Shown here in pieces: positions 1-8,762 of a stretch of DNA of 64,000 nucleotides. The first letter of the stretch is position 1, and each line of letters starts with the position of its first letter. The notes beneath the pieces were generated by a model. That model did not search any database and was not told where the DNA came from. It worked only from the letters and a program-made list of their open reading frames with translations. Both the position numbers and the translations under genes were made by a program. Source of the stretch: CAVRZY01 sp963725415 (GTDB lineage Bacteria; Acidobacteriota; Terriglobia; Bryobacterales; Bryobacteraceae); NCBI GenBank assembly GCA_963725415.1, contig CAVRZY010000161.1, forward strand, positions 1 to 64,000, in the 5' to 3' direction.

Positions 1-5
1 CAACC

Positions 6-929
6 GTGCTGGTGAAGGGCAACCGCATGGCGCAGCTCAGCAGCACCATCGGGCACATCATCGACCTGGACAAAGAAACCATCACCGACATCGACTTCCA
101 GAAGAGGACCTATTCGGTGGTGACCTTCGCCCAGATGGCCGAGGCCCTCAAGCAGCTCGAGGCCAAGATGAAGTCCGAGAAGGGATCCGAGCAGGCCAAC
201 ATGAACGTGAAGGCCTCCGTCAAAGAGACCGGGCAGACTAAGCCATTCTCGGGCGTGACCGCGCGCGAGATGGTTGTGACCCTGGAAATGGAAGGGACCG
301 ATCAGAAGACCGGCCAGACCGGCACCTTCATGGTGATCACCGCGGACATGTGGATTGCGCCACAGGCCGGCTACGACGAGGTCAGCCAGTTCCACCAGCG
401 CATGGGGCAGAAGCTGAACTGGGCGCCGGGAGCGGGCATGTTCTCGCAGGGCCGTGGGGATATCGCCAGGGCCATGGCGGACGTGCAGAAAGAGGCGGCC
501 AAGCTGGACGGCCTGCCGGTGTTTCAAGTGGTCAAGATGGGCATGAAGGGTGAGCCCGGCCAGGCAGGCGCCGCGGGGGCGGCGCGGCCGGCCGAGCAGC
601 CTCCAGCCCGGCAGCCGGAGGCGCAGCCCGCAGAGCGTCCCTCCGTCGGCGGGGCGCTGGGCAGGCTGGGAGGTGGACGGTTAGGACGACTGGGAGGCCT
701 GGGCCGCGGCAAGAAGACCGAGACCCAGCCGGAACCACAGCAGCCGCAGCCCCCTGCTGAAACCGCCCCGGCGCAAGGGCAACAGCAGGCCGATCTCTCT
801 GGGGCGTTGATGGAAATCACCACCGAGCTGACCAATTTCTCCTCCGCTCCGGTGGATGCTTCCAAATTCGAAGTCCCGGCCGGCTTCCGGCAGGTCGAAA
901 GCGAGACGGTTAAGGCGCTACGCCGCTAG
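6..929 (+). CDS. Hypothetical protein, probably exported, 5' end likely outside the window
   Basis: I do not recognise a named family; the middle part vaguely resembles DUF4412-type secreted proteins. The reading frame is open from the window edge, so the real start and any signal peptide may lie upstream. Residues 1-185 form a globular, Met/Gln-rich region with no cysteine. Residues 190-265 are a low-complexity Pro/Gln/Ala linker interrupted by a Gly-Arg-Leu repeat, which suggests a flexible tether. The last 40 residues are again ordered. The stop at 927-929 lies about 50 bases before the thymidine kinase gene on the same strand, so the two may share a transcript. Function unknown. Confidence 0.6.
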   Translation: MLVKGNRMAQLSSTIGHIIDLDKETITDIDFQKRTYSVVTFAQMAEALKQLEAKMKSEKGSEQANMNVKASVKETGQTKPFSGVTAREMVVTLEMEGTDQKTGQTGTFMVITADMWIAPQAGYDEVSQFHQRMGQKLNWAPGAGMFSQGRGDIARAMADVQKEAAKLDGLPVFQVVKMGMKGEPGQAGAAGAARPAEQPPARQPEAQPAERPSVGGALGRLGGGRLGRLGGLGRGKKTETQPEPQQPQPPAETAPAQGQQQADLSGALMEITTELTNFSSAPVDASKFEVPAGFRQVESETVKALRR

Positions 930-978
930 CCGGCGACCCCGTGGAGTAGCCCGCGGCACTCGTGGCATCATAGTCTGC

Positions 979-1581
979 ATGGACTTGGTCACGGGTAACC
1001 TCGGCTGGATTGAAGTCATCTGCGGGCCCATGTTCTCCGGCAAGAGCGAGGAGCTGATCCGCCGCCTGCGCCGGGCCATGATCGCCCGCAAGCGGGTGCA
1101 AGTCTTCAAGCCCTCCCTGGACGATCGCTATTCGCTCGACGAGATCGTCTCGCATGGCGAGATGCGGATGAAATCGGAGGTGATTTCGCAGGCTGGTGAG
1201 ATTCTCTCCAAGCTGGACTGGCGAACGGAGGTGATCGGCGTCGATGAGGCCAACTTCATGGGGGCCGGATTGATCGAGGTGGCCGGCAGGCTGGCCGACA
1301 GCGGCAAGCAGGTGATTGTGGCCGGGCTGGATACCGACTACATGGGCCGCCCGTTCTCCCCGATCCCCGAGCTGCTGGCTTTGGCCGAGTCCATCACCAA
1401 GACCCTGGCCATCTGCATGCGCTGCGGGAACCCGGCCAAGCACACCCAGCGGCTGGTGGCTTCCGACGAGCTGATCGTGGTGGGGGCCGCAGGGGTCTAC
1501 GAGGCCCGCTGCCGGAAGTGTTTCGAGCCCGGCGTCTCCAAGCAGGAGTTCCTCGAGTTTGCGCGGCCCCTGGCCAAGTAA
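979..1581 (+). CDS. tdk: Thymidine kinase
   Basis: Phosphorylates thymidine with ATP in the pyrimidine salvage pathway, in the cytoplasm. The 200-residue product has the P-loop GPMFSGKS at about residues 16-23, the acidic DEANF motif (DEAQF in most relatives) near residue 92, and two zinc-binding Cys pairs, CMRC near 147 and CRKC near 180, as in type II thymidine kinases. An upstream in-frame start exists at 856 but lies inside the preceding gene; the ATG at 979 gives the family's normal N-terminus. The TAA stop is formed by the first three bases of the mobile element that begins at 1579. Without the insertion the frame would continue for eight more residues to a TAG at 2330-2332, so the natural C-terminus has been shortened. 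Confidence 0.93.
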   Translation: MDLVTGNLGWIEVICGPMFSGKSEELIRRLRRAMIARKRVQVFKPSLDDRYSLDEIVSHGEMRMKSEVISQAGEILSKLDWRTEVIGVDEANFMGAGLIEVAGRLADSGKQVIVAGLDTDYMGRPFSPIPELLALAESITKTLAICMRCGNPAKHTQRLVASDELIVVGAAGVYEARCRKCFEPGVSKQEFLEFARPLAK

Positions 1582-2295
1582 TGCCTCAGTCTCGGGGGCC
1601 GTGGGACAAGCTTCAGCTTGTCTCGGGAGTTTCTACATTTCCATGGGAGATGAACGCTGTTTGAGTGGGGTCAGGTTTTTAGCCTGCCGCCGGGCTCCGG
1701 CCCGGCGCCGCGCTCGACCAAGCAAACCCCTCGGCCAGCGCCACCAACCCCGCCCTGACGGGGTTCTGTTCGATGTAGTGCTGAACCCTCTTCCGGTTGG
1801 CCTGATGGGCGGTAAAGCCCTTCAGCGGTCCCAACCACTGCTGGGTGGTCACGGCAGGACTCACCCGCAGGTGGAGGTGATTGGGCATCACCACAAAGGC
1901 ATGCAGTTGAGAGCGCTGGAAGCGGAGTTGGCCGTCCTGCAGGACCTAGACCACCACACGGGCGATTTCGGGCCGCCGCAGAAAAAGCGGGCCGCCAGTG
2001 GGCTGGTCCAGGAGGCGGTCCAGGACAACGAAGGCTCGGCCGGAGGTCATGCGGGCGGGGGGAAAGAGCCGGTGGGTGGGAAGACTTCCGTGCAGGCGGA
2101 AGGTGACCAACAGGCAGGATTCTCAAGGATTCTTCGCGAGTCTGCGGCCCTGATCCAGCCAGCCGGGCCAAAGCCCGGCCGCAGCACAGAAGTGCTGCCC
2201 CACCCAGACAGTGCACACACCCTCCTGCCCTTGAGATGTAGAAACTCCAGGGACAAGCTGAAGCTTGTTCCACGGCCCCCCAGACTGAGGCATTG
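1579..2295. mobile_element. 717-bp terminal-inverted-repeat element carrying a decayed RAYT gene
   Basis: The ends are about 60-bp imperfect inverted repeats (1579-1640 and 2236-2295) beginning TAATGCCTCAGTCT on the left and CAATGCCTCAGTCT, read inward, on the right. Each arm contains a REP-like palindrome of the form GACAAGCTTCAGCTTGTC. The element is flanked by CCTGGCCAAG (1569-1578) and CCTGGCCAAA (2296-2305), a 10-bp direct repeat with one mismatch that looks like a target-site duplication. Inside lies a REP-associated transposase remnant on the minus strand. The same terminal sequence is found in the 149-bp element at 31141-31289, so this is a family in the genome. Confidence 0.8.
1679..2110 (-). 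pseudogene. REP-associated tyrosine transposase (RAYT, Y1_Tnp family), inactivated
   Basis: The minus-strand frame encodes recognisable RAYT segments: an N-terminal LLVTFRLHGSLP stretch, then VVMPNHLHL containing the HUH-type metal-binding histidines, then HYIEQNPVRAGLV and a WSSA motif near the C-terminus. An in-frame TAG at 1946-1948 interrupts it. About 25 residues normally found between the 'ANR' and 'YIEQNP' blocks, including the usual FWQ-ESFDH-type region, are missing. It therefore cannot make a full-length enzyme. RAYTs are HUH nucleases that sit between inverted REP sequences, which matches the palindromes flanking it here. Confidence 0.8.
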
Positions 2296-2379
2296 CCTGG
2301 CCAAAGCAGAGCCACTGTCCAACAGCCGGTAGCTGCGGTAGAATCTAAGTGAAGCCCAAGAACAAGGAGTTAACTAGCG

Positions 2380-3258
2380 GTGAGCACACCATCATACTCA
2401 ACGGAGCCGCCGGCCCCTGGCAGGTCCGCGGCCTTGGCGATTCCGGTGCTGTTCGGAGCCGTCATTGCTCTGCTAATCGCCAACGTCTACTTATTCCTGC
2501 AACTCGACCGGCTGCAGAAGGATCTAGGCAAATTCCGGGGGACGACCCTGGCGGAGATTACCAGTCTGAAGGAAGCCTCGTCGGTCAGCACGGCCACCAG
2601 CCGCCGCAGCCTGGACACGCTGCGCGAAGAGCTGGAAGCCGCGCGGCGCCAGGCCGCCATGGCGGTCGGACAGGCGAAAACCGAAGCCCAGGGCCGGGTC
2701 GAGCACCTGGTCAAGCAGCTCAGCGACGAGCAGCAGAAGCAGCAACAGCAGGTAGCCAGTCAGATCTCTGAGGTCAAGGAAGCCGCCAGCGCAACCAGCG
2801 CCAAGCTCGGCGAGGTAAGCAGCGATGTGGGCAGCGTGAAATCAGAAGTCGCCGCAACCAAAGCTACGCTGGACAAGACCATTGCCGATCTGAAGAGGAT
2901 GAACGGCGATATGGGCGTGATGAGCGGCCTGATCGCCACCAACGGCAAAGAATTGGGCGCCCTGAAAGCGTTGGGTGACCGCAACTACTTCGACTTCAAC
3001 CTGAAGAAACAGAAACAACCTCAAAGGATCGCTGACATTGCGATGCAGTTGAGGAAGACCGACCCGAAACGCCATACGTTCACCGTCCAAATTATCGCCG
3101 ATGACAAGCCGGTGGACAAGAAGGACAAGAACATCAACGAGCCTCTCCAGTTCTATGTATCCAAAGCGCGGCAGCCGTATGAGCTGGTGGTGAACGAGGT
3201 CAGGAAGGACCAGATTATCGGCTATCTGGCGACGCCCAAGGTGCAGGCGGCCAGGTAG
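2380..3258 (+). CDS. Membrane-anchored coiled-coil protein, paralogue of the gene at 5635
   Basis: A 292-residue protein of no family I can name. A short cytoplasmic tail is followed by one transmembrane segment (about residues 18-42). Next comes a long Ala/Gln/Lys/Glu-rich coiled coil (about 45-190), and then a C-terminal domain (about 195-290) rich in charged residues and ending with the conserved KARQPYELVVNE motif. The GTG start at 2380 is preceded by AAGGAG at a good distance and by a TAGAAT -10-like hexamer at 2339-2344, just outside the mobile element. A paralogue of identical length lies at 5635-6513, with DUF3160 between them on the other strand. The C-terminal domain is the best conserved part of the pair. 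Function unknown; a cell-envelope scaffold role is only a guess. Confidence 0.75.
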   Translation: MSTPSYSTEPPAPGRSAALAIPVLFGAVIALLIANVYLFLQLDRLQKDLGKFRGTTLAEITSLKEASSVSTATSRRSLDTLREELEAARRQAAMAVGQAKTEAQGRVEHLVKQLSDEQQKQQQQVASQISEVKEAASATSAKLGEVSSDVGSVKSEVAATKATLDKTIADLKRMNGDMGVMSGLIATNGKELGALKALGDRNYFDFNLKKQKQPQRIADIAMQLRKTDPKRHTFTVQIIADDKPVDKKDKNINEPLQFYVSKARQPYELVVNEVRKDQIIGYLATPKVQAAR

Positions 3259-3267
3259 CCGGAGCGG

Positions 3268-5400
3268 TTACTTCAGGAAAGACGCGGTCCACGGGGGCCG
3301 TGCCGGGGGGCCGGCGGCCAGCTTCTCGCGCCAGGCTTCATCGGTCAGCCGATCCGCCATGGGCCATTTGAACTCGTAATAAGAGAGCACCGGCCCGAGA
3401 GCCAGACTGAGGGCGCCGTCGGGCTGGGGGATCACCACCGCCAGCAGATCCACGTACCCCACTCCCTCCTCCAGAACCCTGCCACTGTTCTCGTCCGTGT
3501 GCACGTCGGCAATCAAGGTGGTCTTGCTGCCGGCGTCCCGCACGCCCAGCACGGTCTGCTCCAAGGCCCCGCCAATGTCCCGAATGTAGGCGTACTCCTC
3601 CGACGTCAGCCATTCGTTCCTCAACTCCTTAAGCGACAGATCCAGCAGCCGGTTGAGCACCTCCGCAAGCCTGTCCAGCCGGTACCGCGCCAGCGGATTC
3701 AGCGCTTTCAGTTCGCCCAGGCCGCGAGTGGTCATCTGGGTCAAAGCCAATAGCCGGGCGTAAAATTCCGGCGCCGGTTCCACATAGCCTCGTACTTCAG
3801 GCGGGATGCTCAACTTGAGGGGCGTATAGCTTTGCTTGGCGTAGAGGATGGTGTCGTGTCGCAGCTCGGTCCAGGAGGCCAGAGCGGAATTCAGGCTCTT
3901 CTCCACCCAAGCCTCGGTCTGCATGAAGGTCGGGTAGCCTGGCGGGTAGGTCCCCAGCAAAGGTTTCAGAGCGTAGAGCCAGCCCCAGTACAGGTTGCGG
4001 TTCCAGTCCTGAACCTGGAGAGCGGCAAACTCGTCGATCAGCTTCTGGCGCTGTTCGGCGTAGAGCTTGTATTCGGTGTCCCCTTCCGCCAGCAGGATCC
4101 GGGAAGCCCGGGCCGAACCGAGCAGGTCCATAGCATCCAGCCCTCGCGGAAAGCCTCGGGCCGGGCCGGCAGGCGTGTGGACCAGCGTGAAGGGCTCGCC
4201 CTGGCCGGCATAATCCATGGCCACCAGATTCTGAAACACGTAGGAGTCGGGGATGAAGCGCTGCCCCATGAACCGCAGCCCTTTGCTCTTGGCCAGGCAC
4301 TCATCAATCTGGGAGGGCTCGTAGACCGGAGGGATCTGGCACTCGCCCGTGCCGCCGTAGATCTTGGGGCTTCGCAGGTTCGCCAAGTAGGCCCGGAGCG
4401 CCTGGAAGGTGGTGGGATCGGCCAGAGCCGTCATGCTGGCGGCTGAGCCCGCCACCTCCTGAATGGCCTTGAGGTACTCATGCGGCGTCAGATCGTCAGC
4501 CAGGCCTACGAAGAATGCCGTGACCGTGTACAGCCGGTCCCACACCGAAAAAGCCTTCTGCTCGCCGACCTCGACCCGCCGCAGTGCATCGGCCACCAGA
4601 ACGGCGCCCAGGGTCTGAATCTCGGCGTTGGGCGCAGGCAGGATATCGCTGTTCTTCAGCAGGAATCCCAGGCGCCCGTACCACATCATGGCCCTGAAGT
4701 ATTGCTCGAGGCGCTCGCTGCGGGTGTAGTGGCCGCGCGGCACATACTGGGAATAGTCCTCGCGATAGACGAAGATCGGGCTGTAGGCGAAGCCCTGGTG
4801 AGCTTCGATCAGGCGCAGTTCCTGATCCACCAGCGCGGCTTTGCTTTGGGGGATCTCGGCGCCCGGATCCAGCAGCTTCAGGGCCACGGCAAAGTAGGCA
4901 GCGTTCCGGCCGGCGGCCTCGCGCAGGTTGCCTTCGTAGCTTGCCTCCAACTGGATGACGTCGGCCAGCAGGGCCTGCGTCAACTGCACCAAGGTGCGAT
5001 GGAATTCGAGTTCCTCGATTTCCCGGAGGGCTTCGTCGAACTGGATGTGATAGACGTGCAACAGAGTGTCCGCGGTGACGAAAATGGGGATGTCGCTGGC
5101 TTTGAGCCGCGTGTGGGGATCGACAATATCCTCGCCCGAGGAGGAAATCAGCACTCCGAAACCGTTCTTGGCGATCAGTGATTGGATGCGTGTGAGGTCG
5201 AAATAGCGGTTGACCGCCGCCCAGTTCGGCAAGGCGGTCGGATCGAGTGGCAAGGGATAGGGCGGAACCGCTGGCGCTACCGTCACCAAAGGCGGCTCGT
5301 AAAAATCGGCAAAACTCGTTCTGGTCAGCTCATCGCCAAGCGTCGCCGGTAGCGAGAGCAAAAGCGCCGCCATCAGGCCGGCAGAAACTCGTGTGGTCAT
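3268..5400 (-). CDS. DUF3160 domain-containing exported protein
   Basis: A 710-residue protein matching the DUF3160 family in length and in its segments: an N-terminal TADTLLHVYHIQFDEALR stretch, an alpha-helical body and a C-terminal half with HTDENSGRVLEEGVG and YYEFKWPMADRLTDEAWR. DUF3160 proteins are secreted or periplasmic proteins of unknown function. The ATG at 5400 is preferred over one ten codons upstream because it gives a clean signal peptide (residues 1-22) and is preceded by a GGGAG ribosome-binding sequence. It is convergent with the coiled-coil gene at 2380 and divergent from its paralogue at 5635. Confidence 0.82.
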   Translation of the reverse strand: MTTRVSAGLMAALLLSLPATLGDELTRTSFADFYEPPLVTVAPAVPPYPLPLDPTALPNWAAVNRYFDLTRIQSLIAKNGFGVLISSSGEDIVDPHTRLKASDIPIFVTADTLLHVYHIQFDEALREIEELEFHRTLVQLTQALLADVIQLEASYEGNLREAAGRNAAYFAVALKLLDPGAEIPQSKAALVDQELRLIEAHQGFAYSPIFVYREDYSQYVPRGHYTRSERLEQYFRAMMWYGRLGFLLKNSDILPAPNAEIQTLGAVLVADALRRVEVGEQKAFSVWDRLYTVTAFFVGLADDLTPHEYLKAIQEVAGSAASMTALADPTTFQALRAYLANLRSPKIYGGTGECQIPPVYEPSQIDECLAKSKGLRFMGQRFIPDSYVFQNLVAMDYAGQGEPFTLVHTPAGPARGFPRGLDAMDLLGSARASRILLAEGDTEYKLYAEQRQKLIDEFAALQVQDWNRNLYWGWLYALKPLLGTYPPGYPTFMQTEAWVEKSLNSALASWTELRHDTILYAKQSYTPLKLSIPPEVRGYVEPAPEFYARLLALTQMTTRGLGELKALNPLARYRLDRLAEVLNRLLDLSLKELRNEWLTSEEYAYIRDIGGALEQTVLGVRDAGSKTTLIADVHTDENSGRVLEEGVGYVDLLAVVIPQPDGALSLALGPVLSYYEFKWPMADRLTDEAWREKLAAGPPARPPWTASFLK

Positions 5401-5431
5401 CTCCGGCTCCCTTTCCCTAGTGTGACGCACA

Positions 5432-5513
5432 ATTTCGGGGACAGGCTACACAACCCCTAAACTACCGGGCCCAGTTGGGAGGATTTAGGGGTTGTGTAGC
5501 CTGTCCCCGAAAT
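5432..5513. repeat. Perfect 30-bp inverted repeat with 22-base loop
   Basis: The arms 5432-5461 and 5484-5513 are exact reverse complements and would form a very stable hairpin. The arms contain GGGGACAGGCTACACAA, reminiscent of the GACAGGC palindromes elsewhere in the window. The sequence just outside the right arm (5509-5520) is the exact 12-base complement of TTTCTACATTTC at 1630-1641 in the RAYT element, so it may belong to the same REP family. It lies in the divergent promoter region between the DUF3160 gene and the coiled-coil paralogue. Confidence 0.85.
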
Positions 5514-5634
5514 GTAGAAATTACCTGGTGGGGGGTGATCGAAGGCGGCGGGGGCTTCTAGTTTCAATAAGATAGGCGCAGAAAGGGCCACTGGCAGGCC
5601 GATTGCTCCGCTCATCTGCGAAGGAGGAAGTTCC

Positions 5635-6513
5635 ATGGCGAGTATGAACCCGAGCATCAACTGGCATTCCAAGAAATCCAGCCTCGCGGTCTATGCGCTT
5701 TTAGGAATCGTGATCGCACTGATGGCTGGAAGCGCATACCTGCTGGTCCAGGTAGAGGGCGTGCGGCAGGAGGCGCAGGAACTGCGCAAGTCTTTAGCGG
5801 CGGAGATTTCCAGTTTCCGTCAGAGGGCCGAAGCAGCGAGCGCGGCGCAGCGCGGGCGCCTCGATGAGCTGCGGGGAGAATTACAGGCTGCCAGGCGGCA
5901 GTCCGTGCTGGCCGCCGGACAGGCGAAGCAGGAAGCTCAGCAACACGCCGATCGGCTCGCCAAAGCGATTGCGCTGGAACAGCGGAGGCAACAGGAGCAG
6001 GTGACGGGCGAGCTGAGCAGCGTCAAGGCGGTGGCAACTGCGGCCAATTACCGGATTGGTGAGGTGAGCACCGACGTCAGCAACGTCAAGACAGAGGTGG
6101 CAGCCACGCAGTCCGAGTTGGAGAAAACCATTGCCGACTTGAAAAGGACCACCGGAGACCTGGGCGTGATGAGCGGGCTGATCGCCACGAACGCCAGGGA
6201 ACTGGCGGCCCTGAAAGAACTCGGCGAGCGCAACTACTTCGAGTTCAGCTTGAGGAAGTCCAGCCGGCCCCAGAGAGTGGGCGACATCGTGGTGGCGCTG
6301 AAGAGAACCGACGTCAAACGGAACAAGTACACCATCGATCTCATTGCCGACGACAGGAAGATCGAGAAGAAGGACAAGAACACCAACGAGCCGGTCCAGT
6401 TCTACCTGTCCAAAGCGCGGCAGCCCTACGAGCTGGTAGTGAACGAAATCAGGAAGGACCAGATCAGCGGATACCTGGCCGCGCCGAAGCGGATCGAGCT
6501 GGCCAGAAACTGA
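5635..6513 (+). CDS. Membrane-anchored coiled-coil protein, paralogue of the gene at 2380
   Basis: Same length (292 residues) and architecture as the protein at 2380: a transmembrane helix at about residues 17-38, a coiled coil to about 190, and a C-terminal domain with YFEFSLRK and KARQPYELVVNE. The near-identical stretches lie in the C-terminal domain and in the TIADLKR/GVMSGLIATN segment before it; the coiled coil has diverged more. The ATG at 5635 follows a strong GGAGGA ribosome-binding site. It ends one base before the stop of the convergent VWFA gene. Function unknown. Confidence 0.78.
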   Translation: MASMNPSINWHSKKSSLAVYALLGIVIALMAGSAYLLVQVEGVRQEAQELRKSLAAEISSFRQRAEAASAAQRGRLDELRGELQAARRQSVLAAGQAKQEAQQHADRLAKAIALEQRRQQEQVTGELSSVKAVATAANYRIGEVSTDVSNVKTEVAATQSELEKTIADLKRTTGDLGVMSGLIATNARELAALKELGERNYFEFSLRKSSRPQRVGDIVVALKRTDVKRNKYTIDLIADDRKIEKKDKNTNEPVQFYLSKARQPYELVVNEIRKDQISGYLAAPKRIELARN

Positions 6514-6514
6514 G

Positions 6515-7306
6515 TCAGTCCAGGGGCAGTGCGGAGACCAGCAGCTTGCCCGGCCTGCGCACTTCCACCTTGATCTTCTCGCCCAGGGAAAGGTTCCCGG
6601 TGAGGGTCAAAGTGTAATGGGAGCGCAGAACCTCAAAGATGCGTGGGCCGGGCGGACCGTTCAGGGTCCTCTTCATATCCCGCAGATTGAAAGAGGCTCC
6701 TCCGGTCTGCCGCGCCAGGGTCTCGAACAGGGAGCGCTCGAGGCCCACCATGTAGACGGGGAATATGGAAACGCCGTTGCGGCGCGCCAGCCGGAGCACC
6801 TCGCGCTCGGAGACGCGGCTGGGACCTTCCACGCCCGTAGTCAGCACCAGCAGCACACGGCGGAAGGTGCTGTGCTGGAACCCGCCATCGATGGCGGCAT
6901 ACAGCGCGTCCAGCAACCGGGGGCTGTTTCCGTACTTGACGCCCCCAACCGCGCGCCGCAGCAGCTCCCGGCTGGAAGTGAAGTCCTGAATCAGATCCGC
7001 GGAGGAGTGGAAGGAAACGATAGCCATCTGTTCCTTGGGCTGGAGTTGTTCGATCAGGTTGTCGGCCACCGGTTGAACCATGCCGCCGACCAGGCTGGTG
7101 TCCAGCAGCAGCATAACGTCCATGAGGCCGGTGGAGAACTCAGACGCCTCCACCTGGCGCGGGGTCCGGTCGTCGAGCACTGCAAAGTCGGCGGCCTTCA
7201 AATCGGTGAGGGGCTTGCCGGACCTCTGCTCCACGACGGTCACCAGGAGCTTGGTGGCACTCAGGGCGGGAGAGGCAAACAGGAGAATCAGCAGTAAGAG
7301 GCGCAT
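6515..7306 (-). CDS. Secreted VWFA-related protein (TIGR03436 type)
   Basis: A 263-residue exported protein. A signal peptide (residues 1-16) is followed by a short beta domain (KLLVTVVEQRSGKPLTDLKAADF) and then a von Willebrand factor A domain. The MIDAS-like motif is DTSLVGG at about residue 69, so the second serine of the usual DxSxS is missing and metal binding may be weak. This combination is typical of the 'VWFA-related Acidobacterial domain' family; the biological role is unknown. It starts 12 bases after the corrected stop of the membrane fusion protein gene and is probably co-transcribed with it. Confidence 0.85.
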   Translation of the reverse strand: MRLLLLILLFASPALSATKLLVTVVEQRSGKPLTDLKAADFAVLDDRTPRQVEASEFSTGLMDVMLLLDTSLVGGMVQPVADNLIEQLQPKEQMAIVSFHSSADLIQDFTSSRELLRRAVGGVKYGNSPRLLDALYAAIDGGFQHSTFRRVLLVLTTGVEGPSRVSEREVLRLARRNGVSIFPVYMVGLERSLFETLARQTGGASFNLRDMKRTLNGPPGPRIFEVLRSHYTLTLTGNLSLGEKIKVEVRRPGKLLVSALPLD

Positions 7307-7318
7307 CGACCCATTGCT

Positions 7319-8511
7319 TCACTTGCTTGCCACCCGCACCTTGGTTCCGGTGTCCAGGCGGGCCAATTGGGTGGTGGCGATCAGATCCCCTTCCCGACCC
7401 CCTCCAGGATCTCGACGTCCTGATCGAAGCGGTCCCCTATTTTGACCTCGCGGGCTTCGATCTTGCCGTCCGCCACCAGGTAGACCTTGTTGGAACCCAG
7501 CACGTAGTTGACCGCCCGCACGGGGACCAGGCTGATCTGTTCGGTCTTGTTGGTCTTAAGGCGGGCCCTGGCGAAGGAGCCGGGTTTCAGGTCTCCGGCC
7601 GGATTCTGGATCAGCGCTTCGATCAGGAAGGTTCTTTTGGCCTGATCGACGGTGGGGGAGATCCGCCAGACCTTGCCCTGGAAGACGCGCTCCGGGTAGG
7701 CTTCCACGGAAACATCGACGGGCTGGTCGTGCCGCACCCAGGGCGCCATCTTCTCGGGGATTTCCGCCCGCAGGCGGATGGGGTCGGTCTTGACCAGCGT
7801 AAACAGGGGCGTGTTGGGCCGCACATACTGCCCCACCGTGACTTGGCGCTCTTTCACATAGGCCGCGAAGGGGGCGTGCACGCTGGTATCGCGCAACTTC
7901 TTACGCTGGAGGTCCAGGACGGCCTTGAACCGCTCGACCTCCCGAATCAGGTTGCGGGTCTGGTTGAGGGTGGTATCCAGGTCGGCCTGCGCTGCCTTGA
8001 AGCGCGCTTCGGCCTGGTCGAGATCCTGCTGCGAGCCGATGCGCTGGTCCACCAGCTCGCGAACGCGCTTGTAGCGCTGCTGAGCGTCGGACAGGTCGGC
8101 CTGGGCCCGGCGCACCTCGGGGGTTTCGCGGATGTCGCGCACCTTGTCATTCTCGCTGGCGAGACCTAGCCGTTCCAGAGACTGGCGCAATTGGGCCTCG
8201 TTCTGCGCCACCAGGTAGCGCTGCTCTTCCTCGGAGATGTGCACCAGCACTTCGCCCTCCTTCACGAAGTCGCCGAGGTCCACGTTGACCTGGTCCACGG
8301 GCCCGTCGATCTCGGCGCTGATGATGACCTCGTCAAAGGGAAACAGCGTGCCCACGGTGTCTACAAACCGCTGGATCTGGCGAGTGACCACCGGGGCCAC
8401 GCGAATCTCAACCGGGCCGGTATCTTGCTTAGCCTGCCCCGCCTCCTGGCGACCACAGCCGCACAACATCAAACCTAGAAACGCGATCAGCGTAAATTGC
8501 CACAGCCTCAT
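7319..8511 (-). CDS. RND-type efflux membrane fusion protein (frameshift near its 3' end)
   Basis: Periplasmic adaptor of the HlyD/AcrA type. A lipoprotein signal (LMLCGCG, lipobox Cys near residue 19) is followed by the biotinyl-lipoyl-like half (VDQVNVDLGDFVKEGEVL), a coiled-coil hairpin, the second lipoyl half (VHAPFAAYVKERQVTVGQYV) and beta-barrel regions. The ATG at 8511 fits the lipobox and has AAGGAC upstream; longer upstream readings are spurious. As written, the frame stops at 7381-7383. One extra G in the GGGG run at 7387-7390 would restore a normal C-terminus (GDLIATTQLARLDTGTKV) ending at 7319-7321. No RND pump gene is adjacent. Confidence 0.87.
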
Positions 8512-8610
8512 GAATGTCCTTCTCTTCAGACTACCGCCGCTCGAACCCAAAATGGTAACTGAATAGCGCTGGTGCGCCGTCTCATGAATACCTTGACGTT
8601 GCGGCCGCCC

Positions 8611-8629
8611 GACAGGCCATGGGCCTGTC
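8611..8629. repeat. REP-like palindrome
   Basis: A GACAGGCC / GGCCTGTC dyad with a 3-base centre. The surrounding GCCCGACAGGCCA...CTGTCCTACC matches the palindrome at 15930-15948 almost base for base over about 28 positions. Confidence 0.75.
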
Positions 8630-8762
8630 CTACCATGGCACACAAACGCGACGGTGTTCACGAAACGGTCCACTAGCATATCAGATTGGCGTTGGGGCGA
8701 GGGCGGGCGGTTACAGGAAAATGCGGGGAGCCGGCAAGCCCGGAAGGAGACACAGCACAGCA

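Noticed and set aside
7381..7392. Programmed frameshift at the GGGG run in the membrane fusion protein gene
   Set aside because: No pseudoknot or classical slippery heptamer is visible, and seven other genes in the window show similar lesions, so sequencing error is simpler.
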